Shown here piece after piece: positions 1-9,389 of a stretch of 26,642 bases of DNA. The translations under genes were made by a program, and so were the position numbers. The stretch is from Roseimaritima sp. (lineage in GTDB: Bacteria > Planctomycetota > Planctomycetia > Pirellulales > Pirellulaceae). The notes beneath the pieces were generated by a model. That model was not told the DNA's origin. It did not search any database and saw only the letters and a program-made list of their open reading frames with translations. Numbering within the stretch: position 1 is the stretch's first letter; each line of letters starts with the position of its first letter. The stretch spans positions 1-26,642 of the forward strand of contig SLFV01000173.1 in the NCBI GenBank assembly GCA_007124075.1, written 5' to 3'.

Positions 1-222
1 AAACTCACCCAACTTATGTCCGACCATATCCTCGGAAATCAATACCTTGACATGCTTACGTCCGTCATGAACCATGAAGGTCATATTGACAAACTCAGGA
101 ACGACGGTGCAGGACCGCGCCCAAGTTTTAATCGGTTCTTTCTTTCCAGATTCCAATTGCTTTTGAACCTTGAAAAACAATTTGGGATCTACGTGGGGAC
201 CTTTTTTGGCACTACGGCTCAT
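1..222 (-). CDS. rpsS: 30S ribosomal protein S19 (N-terminal part, runs off the window)
   Basis: The minus strand encodes 74 codons from an ATG at 222 to the window edge, starting [16 protein letters not shown] and continuing through the [16 protein letters not shown] stretch typical of S19. S19 sits on the head of the 30S subunit and, with S13, contacts the A-site tRNA region. The start lies 49 bp downstream of rplB, which is the standard S10-operon order, so it should be co-transcribed from the promoter ahead of rpsJ. The last residues of the protein lie outside the window. Identification is secure; only the 3' end is missing. Confidence 0.96.
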   Translation of the reverse strand, partial: MSRSAKKGPHVDPKLFFKVQKQLESGKKEPIKTWARSCTVVPEFVNMTFMVHDGRKHVKVLISEDMVGHKLGEF

Positions 223-271
223 ATTACTAATTCGTCTCTAAGAAACATAAATAAAGTTATGCCCGTACGGA

Positions 272-1132
272 CTAATTCACCAATTTCAACTGACCGTAAC
301 GCCGGCTCTTTCGACGTCTGACGATCGCACTGTTGCTCGGCTTCCGTCGCTGGCGAGTCGACCCGCCCTTCGCACTTTTACCCTGCGGACTGACCGGATG
401 CCGTCCGCCTTTGGTCCGACCCTCACCACCGCCGTGCGGATGGTCGATTGGGTTCATCGCGGTACCGCGGACGTGGGGACGCCGACCAAGCCAGCGACTG
501 CGTCCCGCTTTTCCTAGCACGACCTTGTTATGGTCGGGATTGCCGACCTGCCCGACCGTAGCGCGACAAGCCGACGGGACACGTCGAATTTCGCCGCTGG
601 GCAACGCCAACTGCGCCCATTCGGCTTCGCGAGCCATCAATAATGCCTCCGTGCCCGCCGATCGACACATCGATGCACCACCGCCTGGCTGCAATTCAAC
701 GCAGCAAACTTTGCTACCGACGGGGATGTTCTTCAGCGGCATGCAGTCGCCAACCTTCCCCGGCGCATCCGGACCGTTCATCACTTGATCGCCCGCTTTC
801 AAGTGATCTGGCGCTACGACGTAACGTTTTTCACCATCGGAATACACCAGTAAAGCAATCCGTGCCGACCGATTTGGGTCGTATTGAATGGAATCGACCT
901 TCGCCGTGATCCCGTCCTTGGTACGACGAAAATCAATGATGCGGTACATCTGCTTGTGCCCACCGCCTCGGTGCCTCGCGGTGATCTTTCCCTGGTTATT
1001 CCGCCCACCGGTCTTTCGCTTGGGTACCAACAGGCGACGCTCGGGCTTTGCCCCCGGAGTCAACTCGGCAAAATCGCTAACCGAGGCATTTCGTCTGCCG
1101 TTCGTCGTTGGTTTGTATATGCGAATTCCCAT
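272..1132 (-). CDS. rplB: 50S ribosomal protein L2
   Basis: This is a 286-residue protein, close to the usual 270-280 of bacterial L2. It starts [20 protein letters not shown] and has the conserved [17 protein letters not shown] stretch. The C-terminal [19 protein letters not shown] stretch includes the histidine region that lies near the peptidyl transferase centre. L2 is a primary 23S rRNA binder required for subunit association and peptidyl transferase activity. It sits between rplW (83 bp upstream) and rpsS (49 bp downstream) in canonical S10 order. The bacterial 'SPWG' motif reads SPQG here, a small substitution. Nothing suggests loss of function. Confidence 0.97.
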   Translation of the reverse strand: MGIRIYKPTTNGRRNASVSDFAELTPGAKPERRLLVPKRKTGGRNNQGKITARHRGGGHKQMYRIIDFRRTKDGITAKVDSIQYDPNRSARIALLVYSDGEKRYVVAPDHLKAGDQVMNGPDAPGKVGDCMPLKNIPVGSKVCCVELQPGGGASMCRSAGTEALLMAREAEWAQLALPSGEIRRVPSACRATVGQVGNPDHNKVVLGKAGRSRWLGRRPHVRGTAMNPIDHPHGGGEGRTKGGRHPVSPQGKSAKGGSTRQRRKPSNSAIVRRRKSRRYGQLKLVN

Positions 1133-1215
1133 TACTTCTACCTCTCTGATTGATCGGATTCACTTCAGCATCGGTTCGACTGCGTGGCAACCCCAAGGGC
1201 TACCCTGGCGATTGA

Positions 1216-1539
1216 TTAGAAGAAATCGATACGATCATCCTCCCGGAGCGACACGATTGCCTTTTTCCAGCCACTGGTCTGGCCCAAACGAAACTTAAAT
1301 CGTCGTGATTTACCTTTGCGAGTCTGCGTTCGCACTTTCTCGACTTTTACGTCAAACAAGACTTCGACTGCTCGCCTGACGTCATGCTTGGAGGCATCGC
1401 GGTGGATTTCAAACGCGTACTGGTTGTTCCTCGCGGCCCGATGGACCCCTTTTTCAGTCACCAACGGCCGCAACAAAACCTGGTGCGGCTCCAATACAAG
1501 CCCACCTTCGGTGGGTGAGGGGGGTTGAATACGGCTCAT
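1216..1539 (-). CDS. rplW: 50S ribosomal protein L23
   Basis: This 107-residue protein carries the L23 core: LRPLVTEKGV near residue 23, then YAFEIHRDASKHDVRRAVE, then VEKVRTQTRKGKSRRF. L23 binds 23S rRNA at the polypeptide exit tunnel and docks SRP and trigger factor. The start ATG shares one base with the rplD stop (TAATG), which supports translational coupling and fixes the start. The N-terminus has about 15 extra residues, rich in Pro and Glu, before the first family-conserved position. Confidence 0.96.
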   Translation of the reverse strand: MSRIQPPSPTEGGLVLEPHQVLLRPLVTEKGVHRAARNNQYAFEIHRDASKHDVRRAVEVLFDVKVEKVRTQTRKGKSRRFKFRLGQTSGWKKAIVSLREDDRIDFF

Positions 1540-2216
1540 TATGCGACTCCCTGTTCATCAGCGACTTCGGACGCGGTGCCTGAGGCAGCAAACGTACCAT
1601 CTTTAATCTTGTCCAAAGCCTCCTTGGTCACCAGCAGGGCCTTGGGCTTCAGCAGGGCCAAGGCGTTCAGATCCCTGACCGGCGTGACCGCGACTCCCGC
1701 GATGTTCCGTGCGCTTCGGTAAACCATAGGATCCACGGCCGCGGTCGTGATCAATGCCGTTGAAGAGTCCAAACCCAATGCCTTCAAGATGCTCACCATC
1801 TGCTTTGTCTTGGGCTCGGAAAACTCCAGTCTGTCAATAACATAGACTTGACCATCCAAGATCTTGCCCGCAATCGCCATCCGTGTGGCCAAACGAATCG
1901 CCTTCTTGGGTAATCGATAACTATAATCGCGAGGACGAATGGTCTTGGCGACACCACCGCCGCGACGAATATTCGTCCTTTTACTGCCAGCCCGAGCGTT
2001 TCCGGTGCCCTTTTGACGATACAGCTTCTTAGTGCTGCCGGAGACCTCACCGCGCGTCTTAGCACAGTGCGAGCCCTGACGTAGATTTGCCTGGTACATG
2101 ACGACAACGTCATGCAGCAATTGCTTATTGATTTTGGGCGCGATCGCCTGAGGATCAATCTCGTATTTGCCGACGTCGTCCCCGGCGGCGTTGTAAATTG
2201 TCAAATTAACCATCAA
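1539..2216 (-). CDS. rplD: 50S ribosomal protein L4
   Basis: This 225-residue protein contains the L4 signature SGSTKKLYRQKGTGNARAGS at about residues 59-78, the tunnel-lining loop. The C-terminal half has the usual L4 shape (VIDRLEFSEPKTKQM, then the LLVTKEAL strand). L4 is an early assembly protein of the 50S subunit. In enterobacteria it also represses the S10 operon through its leader; whether that happens here is unknown. Two ATG codons stand side by side at the start (2214-2216 and 2211-2213), so the true start may be one codon later. The stop overlaps the rplW start. Confidence 0.97.
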   Translation of the reverse strand: MMVNLTIYNAAGDDVGKYEIDPQAIAPKINKQLLHDVVVMYQANLRQGSHCAKTRGEVSGSTKKLYRQKGTGNARAGSKRTNIRRGGGVAKTIRPRDYSYRLPKKAIRLATRMAIAGKILDGQVYVIDRLEFSEPKTKQMVSILKALGLDSSTALITTAAVDPMVYRSARNIAGVAVTPVRDLNALALLKPKALLVTKEALDKIKDGTFAASGTASEVADEQGVA

Positions 2217-2262
2217 AGATACCCTTCATGCCCGCTTGGACAGGCCCTTGCTATCCGAAACA

Positions 2263-2940
2263 TCAGACCATATTCGTTTCACGAATCGTCACGAACCCGC
2301 CACTGGGTCCCGGGACCGAACCGCCAACGAGCAGCAAATTGTTTTCCGTGTCAACCTTGACGACTTTAAGATTCCGCGTCGTCACATTGGCGTTCCCATA
2401 CTGACCGGACATCTTTCGGCCCTTGAAAACGCGACTTGGGGATGCACTGCATCCAGTACCCCCAGCATGGCGGTGGACTTTCTTGACACCGTGGGAAGCA
2501 CGCTGCCCGCTGAAATTGTGACGCTTCATCACACCAGCAAAACCACGCCCTTTGCTAACACCGGTCACATCCACGGCAGAAATGTCAGCAAAAATATCAA
2601 CGGTGACCTGCTGACCAACCTCAAGATCCGAGTTGCCCCGGAATTCTCGGATAAAACGCTGTGGTTCGCAATCCGCCTTGGGAACCGCCTGTGCGGCCGC
2701 ACGCGACTTTTGACGCTTGCTATCCAGGTTCGCCACATGGCCCCGCTCGCTACGTGCGGCCAGCCGACGCGGTTTGTCCTCATAACCCAACTGCACTGCC
2801 TCATACCCATCACGATCGTGAGTGCGTACCTGCAGCACGGGACAAGGCCCTGCCTTGATTACCGTAACAGGCACGACGGTCCCGTCGTCCAAGAAGACTT
2901 GCGTCATCCCGACTTTGCGGCCGAGGATTCCCCGTGTCAT
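2263..2940 (-). CDS. rplC: 50S ribosomal protein L3
   Basis: This 225-residue protein begins [16 protein letters not shown], the universal L3 N-terminus. It also carries [23 protein letters not shown] near residue 130, the loop that reaches towards the peptidyl transferase centre and in many bacteria holds the PrmB-methylated glutamine. L3 is one of the two initiator proteins of 50S assembly. It is separated from rpsJ upstream by 232 bp, unusually wide for this operon, and from rplD by 46 bp. A basic/alanine-rich stretch (about residues 71-88) lies in the variable insertion region. Confidence 0.97.
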   Translation of the reverse strand: MTRGILGRKVGMTQVFLDDGTVVPVTVIKAGPCPVLQVRTHDRDGYEAVQLGYEDKPRRLAARSERGHVANLDSKRQKSRAAAQAVPKADCEPQRFIREFRGNSDLEVGQQVTVDIFADISAVDVTGVSKGRGFAGVMKRHNFSGQRASHGVKKVHRHAGGTGCSASPSRVFKGRKMSGQYGNANVTTRNLKVVKVDTENNLLLVGGSVPGPSGGFVTIRETNMV

Positions 2941-3172
2941 AACACGCGCCCTTGATTGTGAGGTTATGTAGCGTTTCGCCTTCCGAACCAGCCCGAGTGA
3001 AATGGTGTCAGGTGGTTATCGGAACGGCTTCCGTTTCAATTGGAATACCGATTGCGTTGCTTCAAATCTTCCAAAACTCTTTTCGCAATCGCCCACGCAG
3101 CGACTACGAACCAAAATTACGCACCCATCTGGGCTTGAATCTTCGAGACCCGGACCGGTGAACTGAAATTAA
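2941..3172. other. rpsJ-rplC intergenic gap, no gene seen
   Basis: This 232-bp spacer lies inside the S10 operon. Reading frames here are short and have no recognisable product. No clear promoter or terminator was found on the minus strand. The gap is wider than the usual few tens of bases, so an internal promoter or processing site is possible but not shown. Confidence 0.4.
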
Positions 3173-3505
3173 TCAGCTCTTTCCAGTGGTCGCCTTGATC
3201 TTAATGTCCACGCCAGCGGGCAAACTTAGCTTATTCAACGCCTCGATCGTCTTTGCAGTCGCCGAGACAATATCAATCAACCGTTTGTGAGTCCGAATCT
3301 CAAATTGCTGCCTGGCCTTCTTGTTTACAAAAGGACTGGACAACACGGTGTACTTTTCCACGCGTGTCGGCAACGGAATAGGACCATGTACCTCACTGTG
3401 GGTGCGTTTTACCGTGTCAACGATATCCTGCGCACTTTGGTCCAGGATCGAATGATCGTAGGCTTCCATGCGAATGCGAATAACTTCGTTAATACCGGCA
3501 GACAC
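3173..3505 (-). CDS. rpsJ: 30S ribosomal protein S10
   Basis: This 110-residue protein contains the S10 core [20 protein letters not shown] near residue 9, the loop [20 protein letters not shown], and [13 protein letters not shown]10 (NusE) is part of the 30S head and also of transcription antitermination complexes. It is the first gene of the operon. The chosen start is GTG at 3503-3505, because the conserved IRIR strand lies upstream of the first ATG (codon 13). No Shine-Dalgarno sequence is obvious ahead of the GTG, which is common in planctomycetes. Confidence 0.95.
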   Translation of the reverse strand: MSAGINEVIRIRMEAYDHSILDQSAQDIVDTVKRTHSEVHGPIPLPTRVEKYTVLSSPFVNKKARQQFEIRTHKRLIDIVSATAKTIEALNKLSLPAGVDIKIKATTGKS

Positions 3506-3668
3506 AGTAAATTACCCAAAGGAGAAAAACGATCAGCACACAAAAACATGCAGCAGCTTCTCGGGAGCACTCAGGTATGCTTGCTGCGATCACAGCGAAA
3601 CAAACTAAGAAGCTTGCGAAAAAAACCACAAGCGACGCGGAGGAACTGCGGGATTGACCCGTGCTGGA
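3506..3668 (-). promoter_or_regulatory. leader of the S10 operon transcript
   Basis: If transcription starts just downstream of the promoter at 3676-3704, the rpsJ mRNA has about 160 nt of untranslated leader. It holds a hairpin with arms GCTTG/CAAGC around a run of T residues (about 3612-3633). It also holds a wider pairing of GCAGCA with TGCTGC further downstream. Long structured leaders of S10 operons are L4-controlled in enterobacteria; that role here is only an analogy. Confidence 0.35.
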
Positions 3669-3675
3669 GCGTCAG

Positions 3676-3704
3676 AATTTATCGCGGTCGGAATTGTGGG
3701 TCAA
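3676..3704 (-). promoter_or_regulatory. predicted sigma-70-type promoter of the S10 operon
   Basis: On the minus strand a -35 box TTGACC (3699-3704) is followed by a 17-bp spacer and a -10 box TAAATT (3676-3681). Five of six and four of six bases match the consensus. It is the best-matching pair in the gap upstream of rpsJ and points the right way. Confidence 0.5.
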
Positions 3705-3891
3705 CGGCTGTTGAATTTTTTTTCGCAATTTCCTGGTAGTTTCTGCGGCAAACGCTAGCAGGATGATGACCTGAATTCTGGTCGGGTCGCGTCAGTTTTT
3801 CTTTTTTTAGGGGTTGCGGGAGGCCGAAATACAACACAGGCGGGTTAATATTTGCCGCTCGCCCTTACGATCTCGGACCCGAGGGAAACGG

Positions 3892-4719
3892 ATGCCAGCA
3901 CACACCGGTTTGCTTGTGGTTCTTGTGGCTATTGGCTGGCAACTGTCTTTGGTGACGGGATCGATTGCCAAAGGGGAGTCTCCCAAGGGGAACGGGTTCG
4001 ACACGAGTCCGCAAGCGCGGCAGCAGGCGTTGGAGACCATTCCCTGGGGGCGGCTGTTGCCTGAGGCGCAACAGCGGATTCGCAATGTAGCCGCGGCCCC
4101 GACGATGTTTCGGCGTTTGCCGCGCCAGCAGATCGAATGTGATGGGGAGATGTTTCTGTTCCTGGTGCGTCATCCGGAAATATTGGTGGGTACTTGGGAA
4201 ATCATGGGCATCACCAAGGTGCAGGTTCAACGGACCGCACCCTTTCATTTGGAATCGGATGATCAGGCTGGGACGCAGTGCGATATCGATTTGATCTACG
4301 GTGATCGGCATCTGCATGTCTTTCTGGCCGAAGGTGAATACTCGGGTCCGTTACTCACCAAGCCGATAACGGGGCGCGGGTTATTTGTGTTGCACAGCCG
4401 GTTTGAACCTGTGGCGGATGGTGGCACGATGGTGGTGGGGTGGTTGGATTGTTTCGTACAGTTGGATAGCGCGGGGGCCGATTTAGTCATGAGGACTTTC
4501 AGCGGTATGATCGGGAAGAGCGCGGATAACAACTTTGCCGAAACCGCCCGGTTCATCGGACAGGTTTCACGTGCGGCTAAAGAGAACCCGCGTGGAATGG
4601 TAGATTTGGCTGGCCGGCTGCCTCAAGTGCAGCCGGAAGTTCGGGAGGCCTACGCGGAGCAGTGCCGCTTGGTTTACGCGCGCAGCGAGCAAGCGGTGAT
4701 CCCTTCCGCCAAGCGTTGA
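3892..4719 (+). CDS. secreted protein of unknown function
   Basis: This is a 275-residue protein starting with an apparent signal peptide (MPAHTGLLVVLVAIGWQL..., hydrophobic to about residue 22), so it is probably exported. I do not recognise a named family. After the signal there is a conserved-looking stretch around WGRLLPEAQQRI and FRRLPRQQIECDGEMFLFLV. A beta-rich middle follows (YGDRHLHVFLAEGEYSGPLL), then a helical tail with DNNFAETARFIGQVSRAAKENP. It resembles exported proteins of unknown function seen across planctomycetes; that is an impression, not a search result. The ATG at 3892 was preferred over an earlier in-frame ATG at 3814 because it directly precedes the signal peptide. It is divergent from rpsJ and convergent with the GMC gene. 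Confidence 0.75.
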   Translation: MPAHTGLLVVLVAIGWQLSLVTGSIAKGESPKGNGFDTSPQARQQALETIPWGRLLPEAQQRIRNVAAAPTMFRRLPRQQIECDGEMFLFLVRHPEILVGTWEIMGITKVQVQRTAPFHLESDDQAGTQCDIDLIYGDRHLHVFLAEGEYSGPLLTKPITGRGLFVLHSRFEPVADGGTMVVGWLDCFVQLDSAGADLVMRTFSGMIGKSADNNFAETARFIGQVSRAAKENPRGMVDLAGRLPQVQPEVREAYAEQCRLVYARSEQAVIPSAKR

Positions 4720-4800
4720 TCGATGTCCGCGCAAGATGTTTTCGGGGTGGCTCCGATAGCCTTGATTCCGCGCGTTGCGGGCTGACTGCGGGATTGGCGA

Positions 4801-6297
4801 TCAAATCCTGCTGGCAAACAGGTAGGCAATCGCCATCAGCAAGGCGTTGGGATTCGCGGCGGGGGCGAAGGGTAAGATCGATGCGTCCCAGATATGGCAG
4901 CCTTCCAGTTCGCGTAAGGTTAACTGAGGCGTTAAGACGCTGTTGGCCGAGTTTCCCCAAGCACATGAGCCGACCGGGTGATAGAGGGTCTGCGCGTAAC
5001 GCTGCACGTACCGCTGCAATGCGGTTGTCGAACTGCGAGCCAGCCCGGGGCTTTGTTCCCGGCCAATGATGCGACTGCTGGCAAGGATCGCGGCAAGCTT
5101 CCTGCCGTGCGAAACTGCGGCGAGGGATCGTGCTAGGTCATCCGCTGTGGAAAGGTAGCGGGGATCCAGCAGCGTTTGCGTGCCGGTGCGGTCGCTGCAC
5201 GGAGCAACTGTCAATTGGCCTCGGGAGGTGGGATGGCTGAGCACGATTCCGACGGTCAGCGAGCCTTCCGCAGTAGGGTGTGGATACCGCAGGTAATGCG
5301 TTGGAGTTAGGAACCATTGCAGCGGGTAGCAGCTTGCGGTGCCGGGTTCGTCCACGTCGAGAAAGCCGCCTGCCTCCGCCAGGTTACAGCACACCGGACC
5401 GCTATGCAGATGCTGCCACCGCGCGATCTGGGGAACCTGATTCGGCAGATTAAAGGGCTGGTAGTCGGGTGCGGCGTAGATCAGCGGAATCACCAGATGG
5501 TCTTGCAGGTTTTGTCCCACCGCCGGGCAGTTCCGGATCTCGGATACTTCCAGCGCATCGAAAACCTGTTGGGGCCCGATTCCGCTGCGAATCAGGATCG
5601 CGGGGGTATGCAATGCGCCCGCCGTCAGGATCACGGCTTGGCGGGCCCAAACGACTGGACCCGATCGGCCATCTCCGCACAGTCGAACCCCGGTGACTTG
5701 GTTTCCATCGATTTCCAGTCGGTCAACAAAACCGGTGACCGGTTGCACTCGAAACGCTGCTGCTGACTGATGCAGCAGGTCGCCAGCGGTGCGGCGGACG
5801 CCATCGTGATTCATGCGTTGGTAGGGTTGGACCTGGAGCTCGGCGGCTTGCAGCGCCCCGATACATGCTTGCACCAGTGGCGAAATCCACCGCGGCGCTT
5901 CGGGGCGCACCCAGGCGGTGACCTCCGCCATGGCCGCCTGCACCGCTTCGGGCTGCCAAGCCTTACCACCCTGGTGGTACAGTCGTGCAAGATCAGCCCG
6001 CCGCGGGGGGAGCCAAATCATGGCGTTCATCAGGGTACTGCCCCCGAACCCGCGGCCGCGCGGCTGGTGCAAGCGGCGACCAGCCAGCGCCGACTGTGGG
6101 ATGGTCGCCAAACCTCCATCAAGGGGGCTGTGAAACAAACGCGGGTACAAGGCGGGGCGACGGACTGCGGGAGCGTCCCCGGCGGTCAGCGAACCGGCTT
6201 CGATCAGACAGACGGAAAAGCCGCGTTCGGCCAACCTCCGGGCGGCCACGCAACCCGTTGAACCCGCACCGACGACAATGTAATCGGCTTGCCGCAT
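4801..6297 (-). CDS. GMC-family FAD-dependent oxidoreductase (choline dehydrogenase-like)
   Basis: This 498-residue protein has the order of a glucose-methanol-choline oxidoreductase. It starts with an N-terminal dinucleotide-binding GxGxxG (GAGSTG, residues 10-15) followed by the acidic LIEAG strand end. Next comes the FAD-covering signature RGRGFGGSTLMNAM (80-93), then the GALHTPAILIRSGIG block in the middle. Near the C-terminus are the catalytic-type His of YHPVGSC (H440) and the Asn of ANPNALL (N482). Such enzymes oxidise alcohols to aldehydes using FAD. The substrate cannot be told from sequence, and no partner dehydrogenase lies next to it. Length is slightly below the 530-560 of choline dehydrogenases. 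No signal peptide is visible. It is divergent from the aminotransferase, with 114 bp between starts. Confidence 0.9.
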   Translation of the reverse strand: MRQADYIVVGAGSTGCVAARRLAERGFSVCLIEAGSLTAGDAPAVRRPALYPRLFHSPLDGGLATIPQSALAGRRLHQPRGRGFGGSTLMNAMIWLPPRRADLARLYHQGGKAWQPEAVQAAMAEVTAWVRPEAPRWISPLVQACIGALQAAELQVQPYQRMNHDGVRRTAGDLLHQSAAAFRVQPVTGFVDRLEIDGNQVTGVRLCGDGRSGPVVWARQAVILTAGALHTPAILIRSGIGPQQVFDALEVSEIRNCPAVGQNLQDHLVIPLIYAAPDYQPFNLPNQVPQIARWQHLHSGPVCCNLAEAGGFLDVDEPGTASCYPLQWFLTPTHYLRYPHPTAEGSLTVGIVLSHPTSRGQLTVAPCSDRTGTQTLLDPRYLSTADDLARSLAAVSHGRKLAAILASSRIIGREQSPGLARSSTTALQRYVQRYAQTLYHPVGSCAWGNSANSVLTPQLTLRELEGCHIWDASILPFAPAANPNALLMAIAYLFASRI

Positions 6298-6411
6298 TTA
6301 CTTTGCCGCCTCGTCATTGACACCGGTTGCGATTACGATTTTGTCGTTTCCGTCTTTTTCGTCGTATTTCACGAGCATCCCACGTTTCGTTTTTTATCGG
6401 CAGCAAGGTCC

Positions 6412-7605
6412 ATGTTTGAAACGATATCTACCGCACCACCGGACGCCATTTTGGGACTGAACGAAGCATTTCAGCAAGATCAGCGGCCTGAAAAGATCAA
6501 CCTCAGCGTCGGGGTTTATCGAGACGATTCCGGTGAGACGCCGATTCTGCAATGTGTGCGAGCGGCCGAGCAGAAATGGTTGGCCGAGCAGTCCAGTAAA
6601 TCCTATTTGGGCATCGAAGGGTTGACTGCCTACCGCAGGTTTGTCGTCCAGCTCCTGTTCGGCGAAGCAGTCAACCGCGAGCATCTGGCGGTGCTGCAGA
6701 CGCCGGGCGGGACCGGAGGGGTACGTTTGGCGGCCGAATTCGTGGCGACGCAGTTTGCGGGTAGTCGGGTGTTCGTGTCCAATCCGACGTGGGCGAACCA
6801 CCATGCGATTTTTAATGCGGCTGGTCTTGCCACGGTTCCCTACCGTTACGTGAACCAGAATCGCACCGGGTTGGATTTCGCTGGGCTGTGTGATGATCTT
6901 GATTCGCAGACGATCCCCGGTGACGCGGTCTTGCTGCATGCCTGTTGTCACAATCCCACCGGAGTGGATCCCACGCCGCAGCAGTGGCAACAGCTTGGCG
7001 AACTCCTGGCCCGGCGACGCTTGTTGCCGATCCTCGATTTTGCGTACCAGGGCTTTGGCGCAGGGTTGGAGGAAGATGCAGAAGGCTTACGCACGGTACT
7101 GCGACACTGTCCAGAACTGCTTGTCTGCAGTTCGTTTTCAAAAAATTTCGGCTTGTACGGCGAGCGGGTCGGGGCGATGACGTTGGTTGCGGCCGACCAG
7201 GCGTCCGCGACGGCTTGCATGAGTCAGTTAAAATGTCTGGTGCGCGCCAACTACAGCAATCCGCCACAGCATGGGGCCGCGCTGGTAACCACGATTGCGG
7301 GCGATCCCGAATTATCCGCGCAGTGGCGTTTGGAGTTAGCCGAAATGCGACAGCGGATCAGGCACATGCGTCAGCAGTTTGTCGACCAGATGGCCGCTAG
7401 TGGTGTCGACCGTGATTTTTCGTTTTTGCTGCAGCAACGCGGAATGTTTTCGTTTAGCGGCCTAAATCCACTGCAAGTTGATCGGTTGCGTTCCGAGCAT
7501 GCGGTGTACATTGTAGGTAGTGGGCGGATCAACGTTGCAGGGATGACTGCGGAGAATTTGCCTCGTTTATGCCAAGCAGTCGCCGCGGTCCTGGCCGATG
7601 CCTGA
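6412..7605 (+). CDS. class I aminotransferase, aspartate/aromatic type (PLP-dependent)
   Basis: This 397-residue protein is the right length for the AspC/TyrB group. Visible landmarks are INLSVGVYRDDSG (30-41), the TPGGTGG phosphate-site loop (98-104) and PTWANH with the cofactor-stacking Trp (W128). Further on are HNPTGVDPT with N181, DFAYQGFG with D209 and Y212, SSFSKNFGLYGER with PLP lysine K244, and GRINVAG with the substrate-carboxylate Arg R372. It transfers amino groups between aspartate (or aromatic amino acids) and 2-oxoglutarate in the cytoplasm. An upstream in-frame ATG at 6289 would add 41 unalignable residues and overlap the GMC start, so 6412 was chosen. AspC and TyrB cannot be separated from sequence alone. 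Confidence 0.93.
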   Translation: MFETISTAPPDAILGLNEAFQQDQRPEKINLSVGVYRDDSGETPILQCVRAAEQKWLAEQSSKSYLGIEGLTAYRRFVVQLLFGEAVNREHLAVLQTPGGTGGVRLAAEFVATQFAGSRVFVSNPTWANHHAIFNAAGLATVPYRYVNQNRTGLDFAGLCDDLDSQTIPGDAVLLHACCHNPTGVDPTPQQWQQLGELLARRRLLPILDFAYQGFGAGLEEDAEGLRTVLRHCPELLVCSSFSKNFGLYGERVGAMTLVAADQASATACMSQLKCLVRANYSNPPQHGAALVTTIAGDPELSAQWRLELAEMRQRIRHMRQQFVDQMAASGVDRDFSFLLQQRGMFSFSGLNPLQVDRLRSEHAVYIVGSGRINVAGMTAENLPRLCQAVAAVLADA

Positions 7606-7656
7606 AAGCATTGGCCAAGCGGACGATGGGTCTTTTCGCAGGGGATTCAATCAGCC

Positions 7657-9255
7657 ATGGTCGCACCGTTGCAACCGCCGAAATCATCTGAACCAACCGG
7701 ACATGCGGGCAGGGGTTGGGATCTGCTGTCAGGTCGCGTGCTGAGTATGATTCCGCTTGCGACGCCAGCGACCCTTTGGCTAGGTTGGCTGGCGTGCGTC
7801 TGTGGTGGGGTGGTTGCCCAGGACCAAGCCCAACAGGACAGTAGCGAGGGTTTTGCAATGGTTGCAGCGATGGAGCAAACCATTGTCAATGCGATCGAAA
7901 AGGCGGCACCCTCGGTCGTCGCGATCGCGCGCGTCCCGCGGGATGGTGCGGTCAACATGGCAGCGGAATTTCAGTTCAATGTGCCCACGCTGGAACAGGC
8001 GGCGGTTGACCCGACCGACCCGAACTATATCCCCGCGCATTTCGCGTCGGGAGTGATCCTGTCAGCCGAAGGCCATATTCTGACCTGTTATCATGCGCTG
8101 GATGATCCGCAACGCAACGACTACTACGTATGGTGGAAAGGTCGCAGCGCCAAGGCACGTGTGGAGCGTTGGGGGGCGGAGGTCAAAGCGGGAGATCCCT
8201 GGACCGATCTGGCGGTCCTGAAAATCGAAGCGCGAGGTTTGCCGCCGATACCGTTGGGGGATGCGTCAAAACTGAAACGCGGCCGAGTTGTGATTTCGCT
8301 GGGTAATCCGTACGCGATCGCCCGTGATGGCCAACCCAGCGCGGCATGGGGGATCATCTCCAACCGGCAGCGTTCGGCGCGACCCCGAGAGCAGGAGCCG
8401 ACCGAGGCACCGCAGGAGCGGCAAGCGTTGGCAGAGTTCGGGACTTTGTTGCAAACCGATGCGCGGCTGAATCTGGGAACCAGTGGAGGGGCCTTGATCG
8501 ATCTGCAGGGACGGATGGTGGGTCTCACTACGTCGCTGGCGTCGGTAGCGGGCTATGACCAAGCTGCCGGTTACGCGATGCCGATTGATGCGGCCAGCAA
8601 GAAAACGATCGAAAGCCTGCTGGATGGGCGTCTGCCAGCGTTTGGATTTTTGGGGGTCGAACCGGGGGATACACCCTCGGGCCGTGGTGCAAGTATCCTG
8701 AGCGTCGTGCCTGGACTGCCGGGAAGTCGAGCAGGTTTGGATGCCGGAGATGTGATCCTGTCGGTGCAAGGCGTGCCGACCGATGGGGCTCAGGCGTTGT
8801 TCCGCGAACTCAGTCGGCAGCCGGCCGATACCGAGGTGGAATTGGTGGTGGCGCGGTTTCGCGCTGGGGGCACGACGCCGCAGCGCTTGCAGGTGCGGTT
8901 GGGAAAGAAGCAACTTAGCCTGTCGAAGCCGGGGTACAGCCAAATTCCGGAACCGACCTGGCGAGGCATGCAAGTCGATTGGAGCACGGCTTTGCCACCT
9001 CAGCAATTGATTTTTGGCCGTCGTGCGATGACGGCGTCGGTCGCGGTCTTGCGGGTCGACCCCGATACGCAGGCTTGGCGAGCGGGTCTGCGACCCGGGC
9101 AAGGAGTTCTGAGTGTCGATGGTCAGCCGATTGCAAGGCCGGACAGGTTTTACCAGCAGGTTGAATCAATCGCGGGCGATGTGGACCTGGAAATCGTCGA
9201 CAACAATGGGCGGCGACAATTGGTAACGGTCAGCGCGGTGCCGGTGGAAAACTAG
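7657..9255 (+). CDS. HtrA/Deg-like S1C serine protease with two PDZ domains
   Basis: This 532-residue exported protease has a complete trypsin-type triad in HtrA context: H146 in TCYHALD, D184 in WTDLAVLKI and S276 in NLGTSGGAL. A first PDZ domain covers about 329-415 (FGFLGVEPGD, then SRAGLDAGDVILSVQG). A second, more divergent PDZ lies at about 455-525 (WRAGLRPGQGVLSVDG). Such proteins degrade or refold damaged envelope proteins. The start at 7657 has a weak AGGGG about 12 bases upstream. A second ATG at 7747 (residue 31) begins directly at a signal-peptide-like stretch (MIPLATPATLWLGWLACVCG), so it may be the real start. The linker after the active site is short and charged (about 238-258). 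It stands alone, convergent with the cytochrome gene. Confidence 0.9.
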   Translation: MVAPLQPPKSSEPTGHAGRGWDLLSGRVLSMIPLATPATLWLGWLACVCGGVVAQDQAQQDSSEGFAMVAAMEQTIVNAIEKAAPSVVAIARVPRDGAVNMAAEFQFNVPTLEQAAVDPTDPNYIPAHFASGVILSAEGHILTCYHALDDPQRNDYYVWWKGRSAKARVERWGAEVKAGDPWTDLAVLKIEARGLPPIPLGDASKLKRGRVVISLGNPYAIARDGQPSAAWGIISNRQRSARPREQEPTEAPQERQALAEFGTLLQTDARLNLGTSGGALIDLQGRMVGLTTSLASVAGYDQAAGYAMPIDAASKKTIESLLDGRLPAFGFLGVEPGDTPSGRGASILSVVPGLPGSRAGLDAGDVILSVQGVPTDGAQALFRELSRQPADTEVELVVARFRAGGTTPQRLQVRLGKKQLSLSKPGYSQIPEPTWRGMQVDWSTALPPQQLIFGRRAMTASVAVLRVDPDTQAWRAGLRPGQGVLSVDGQPIARPDRFYQQVESIAGDVDLEIVDNNGRRQLVTVSAVPVEN

Positions 9256-9389
9256 CCCGGCGTCCCACCACAAAGCAATACCCCGCCGTTTCAACCCTAC
9301 GCCGCAGCTTCGATTTTTCATTGAAAACACCGCTGCACCTTCTAACGACTCGTTTCTCTACACTGCCCCTTCCCTGCGGTCAAAGGATC

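Noticed and set aside
2236..2955. 239-codon plus-strand open frame opposite rplC
   Set aside because: Antisense shadow of a secure L3 gene; no family features.
3712..3723. T run near 3716-3723 as an intrinsic terminator
   Set aside because: No GC-rich stem precedes it on the plus strand, and it lies just upstream of the rpsJ promoter.
8266..9102. 278-codon minus-strand frame opposite the HtrA-like protease
   Set aside because: Lies opposite a gene with a complete catalytic triad and PDZ domains; basic, low-quality composition.
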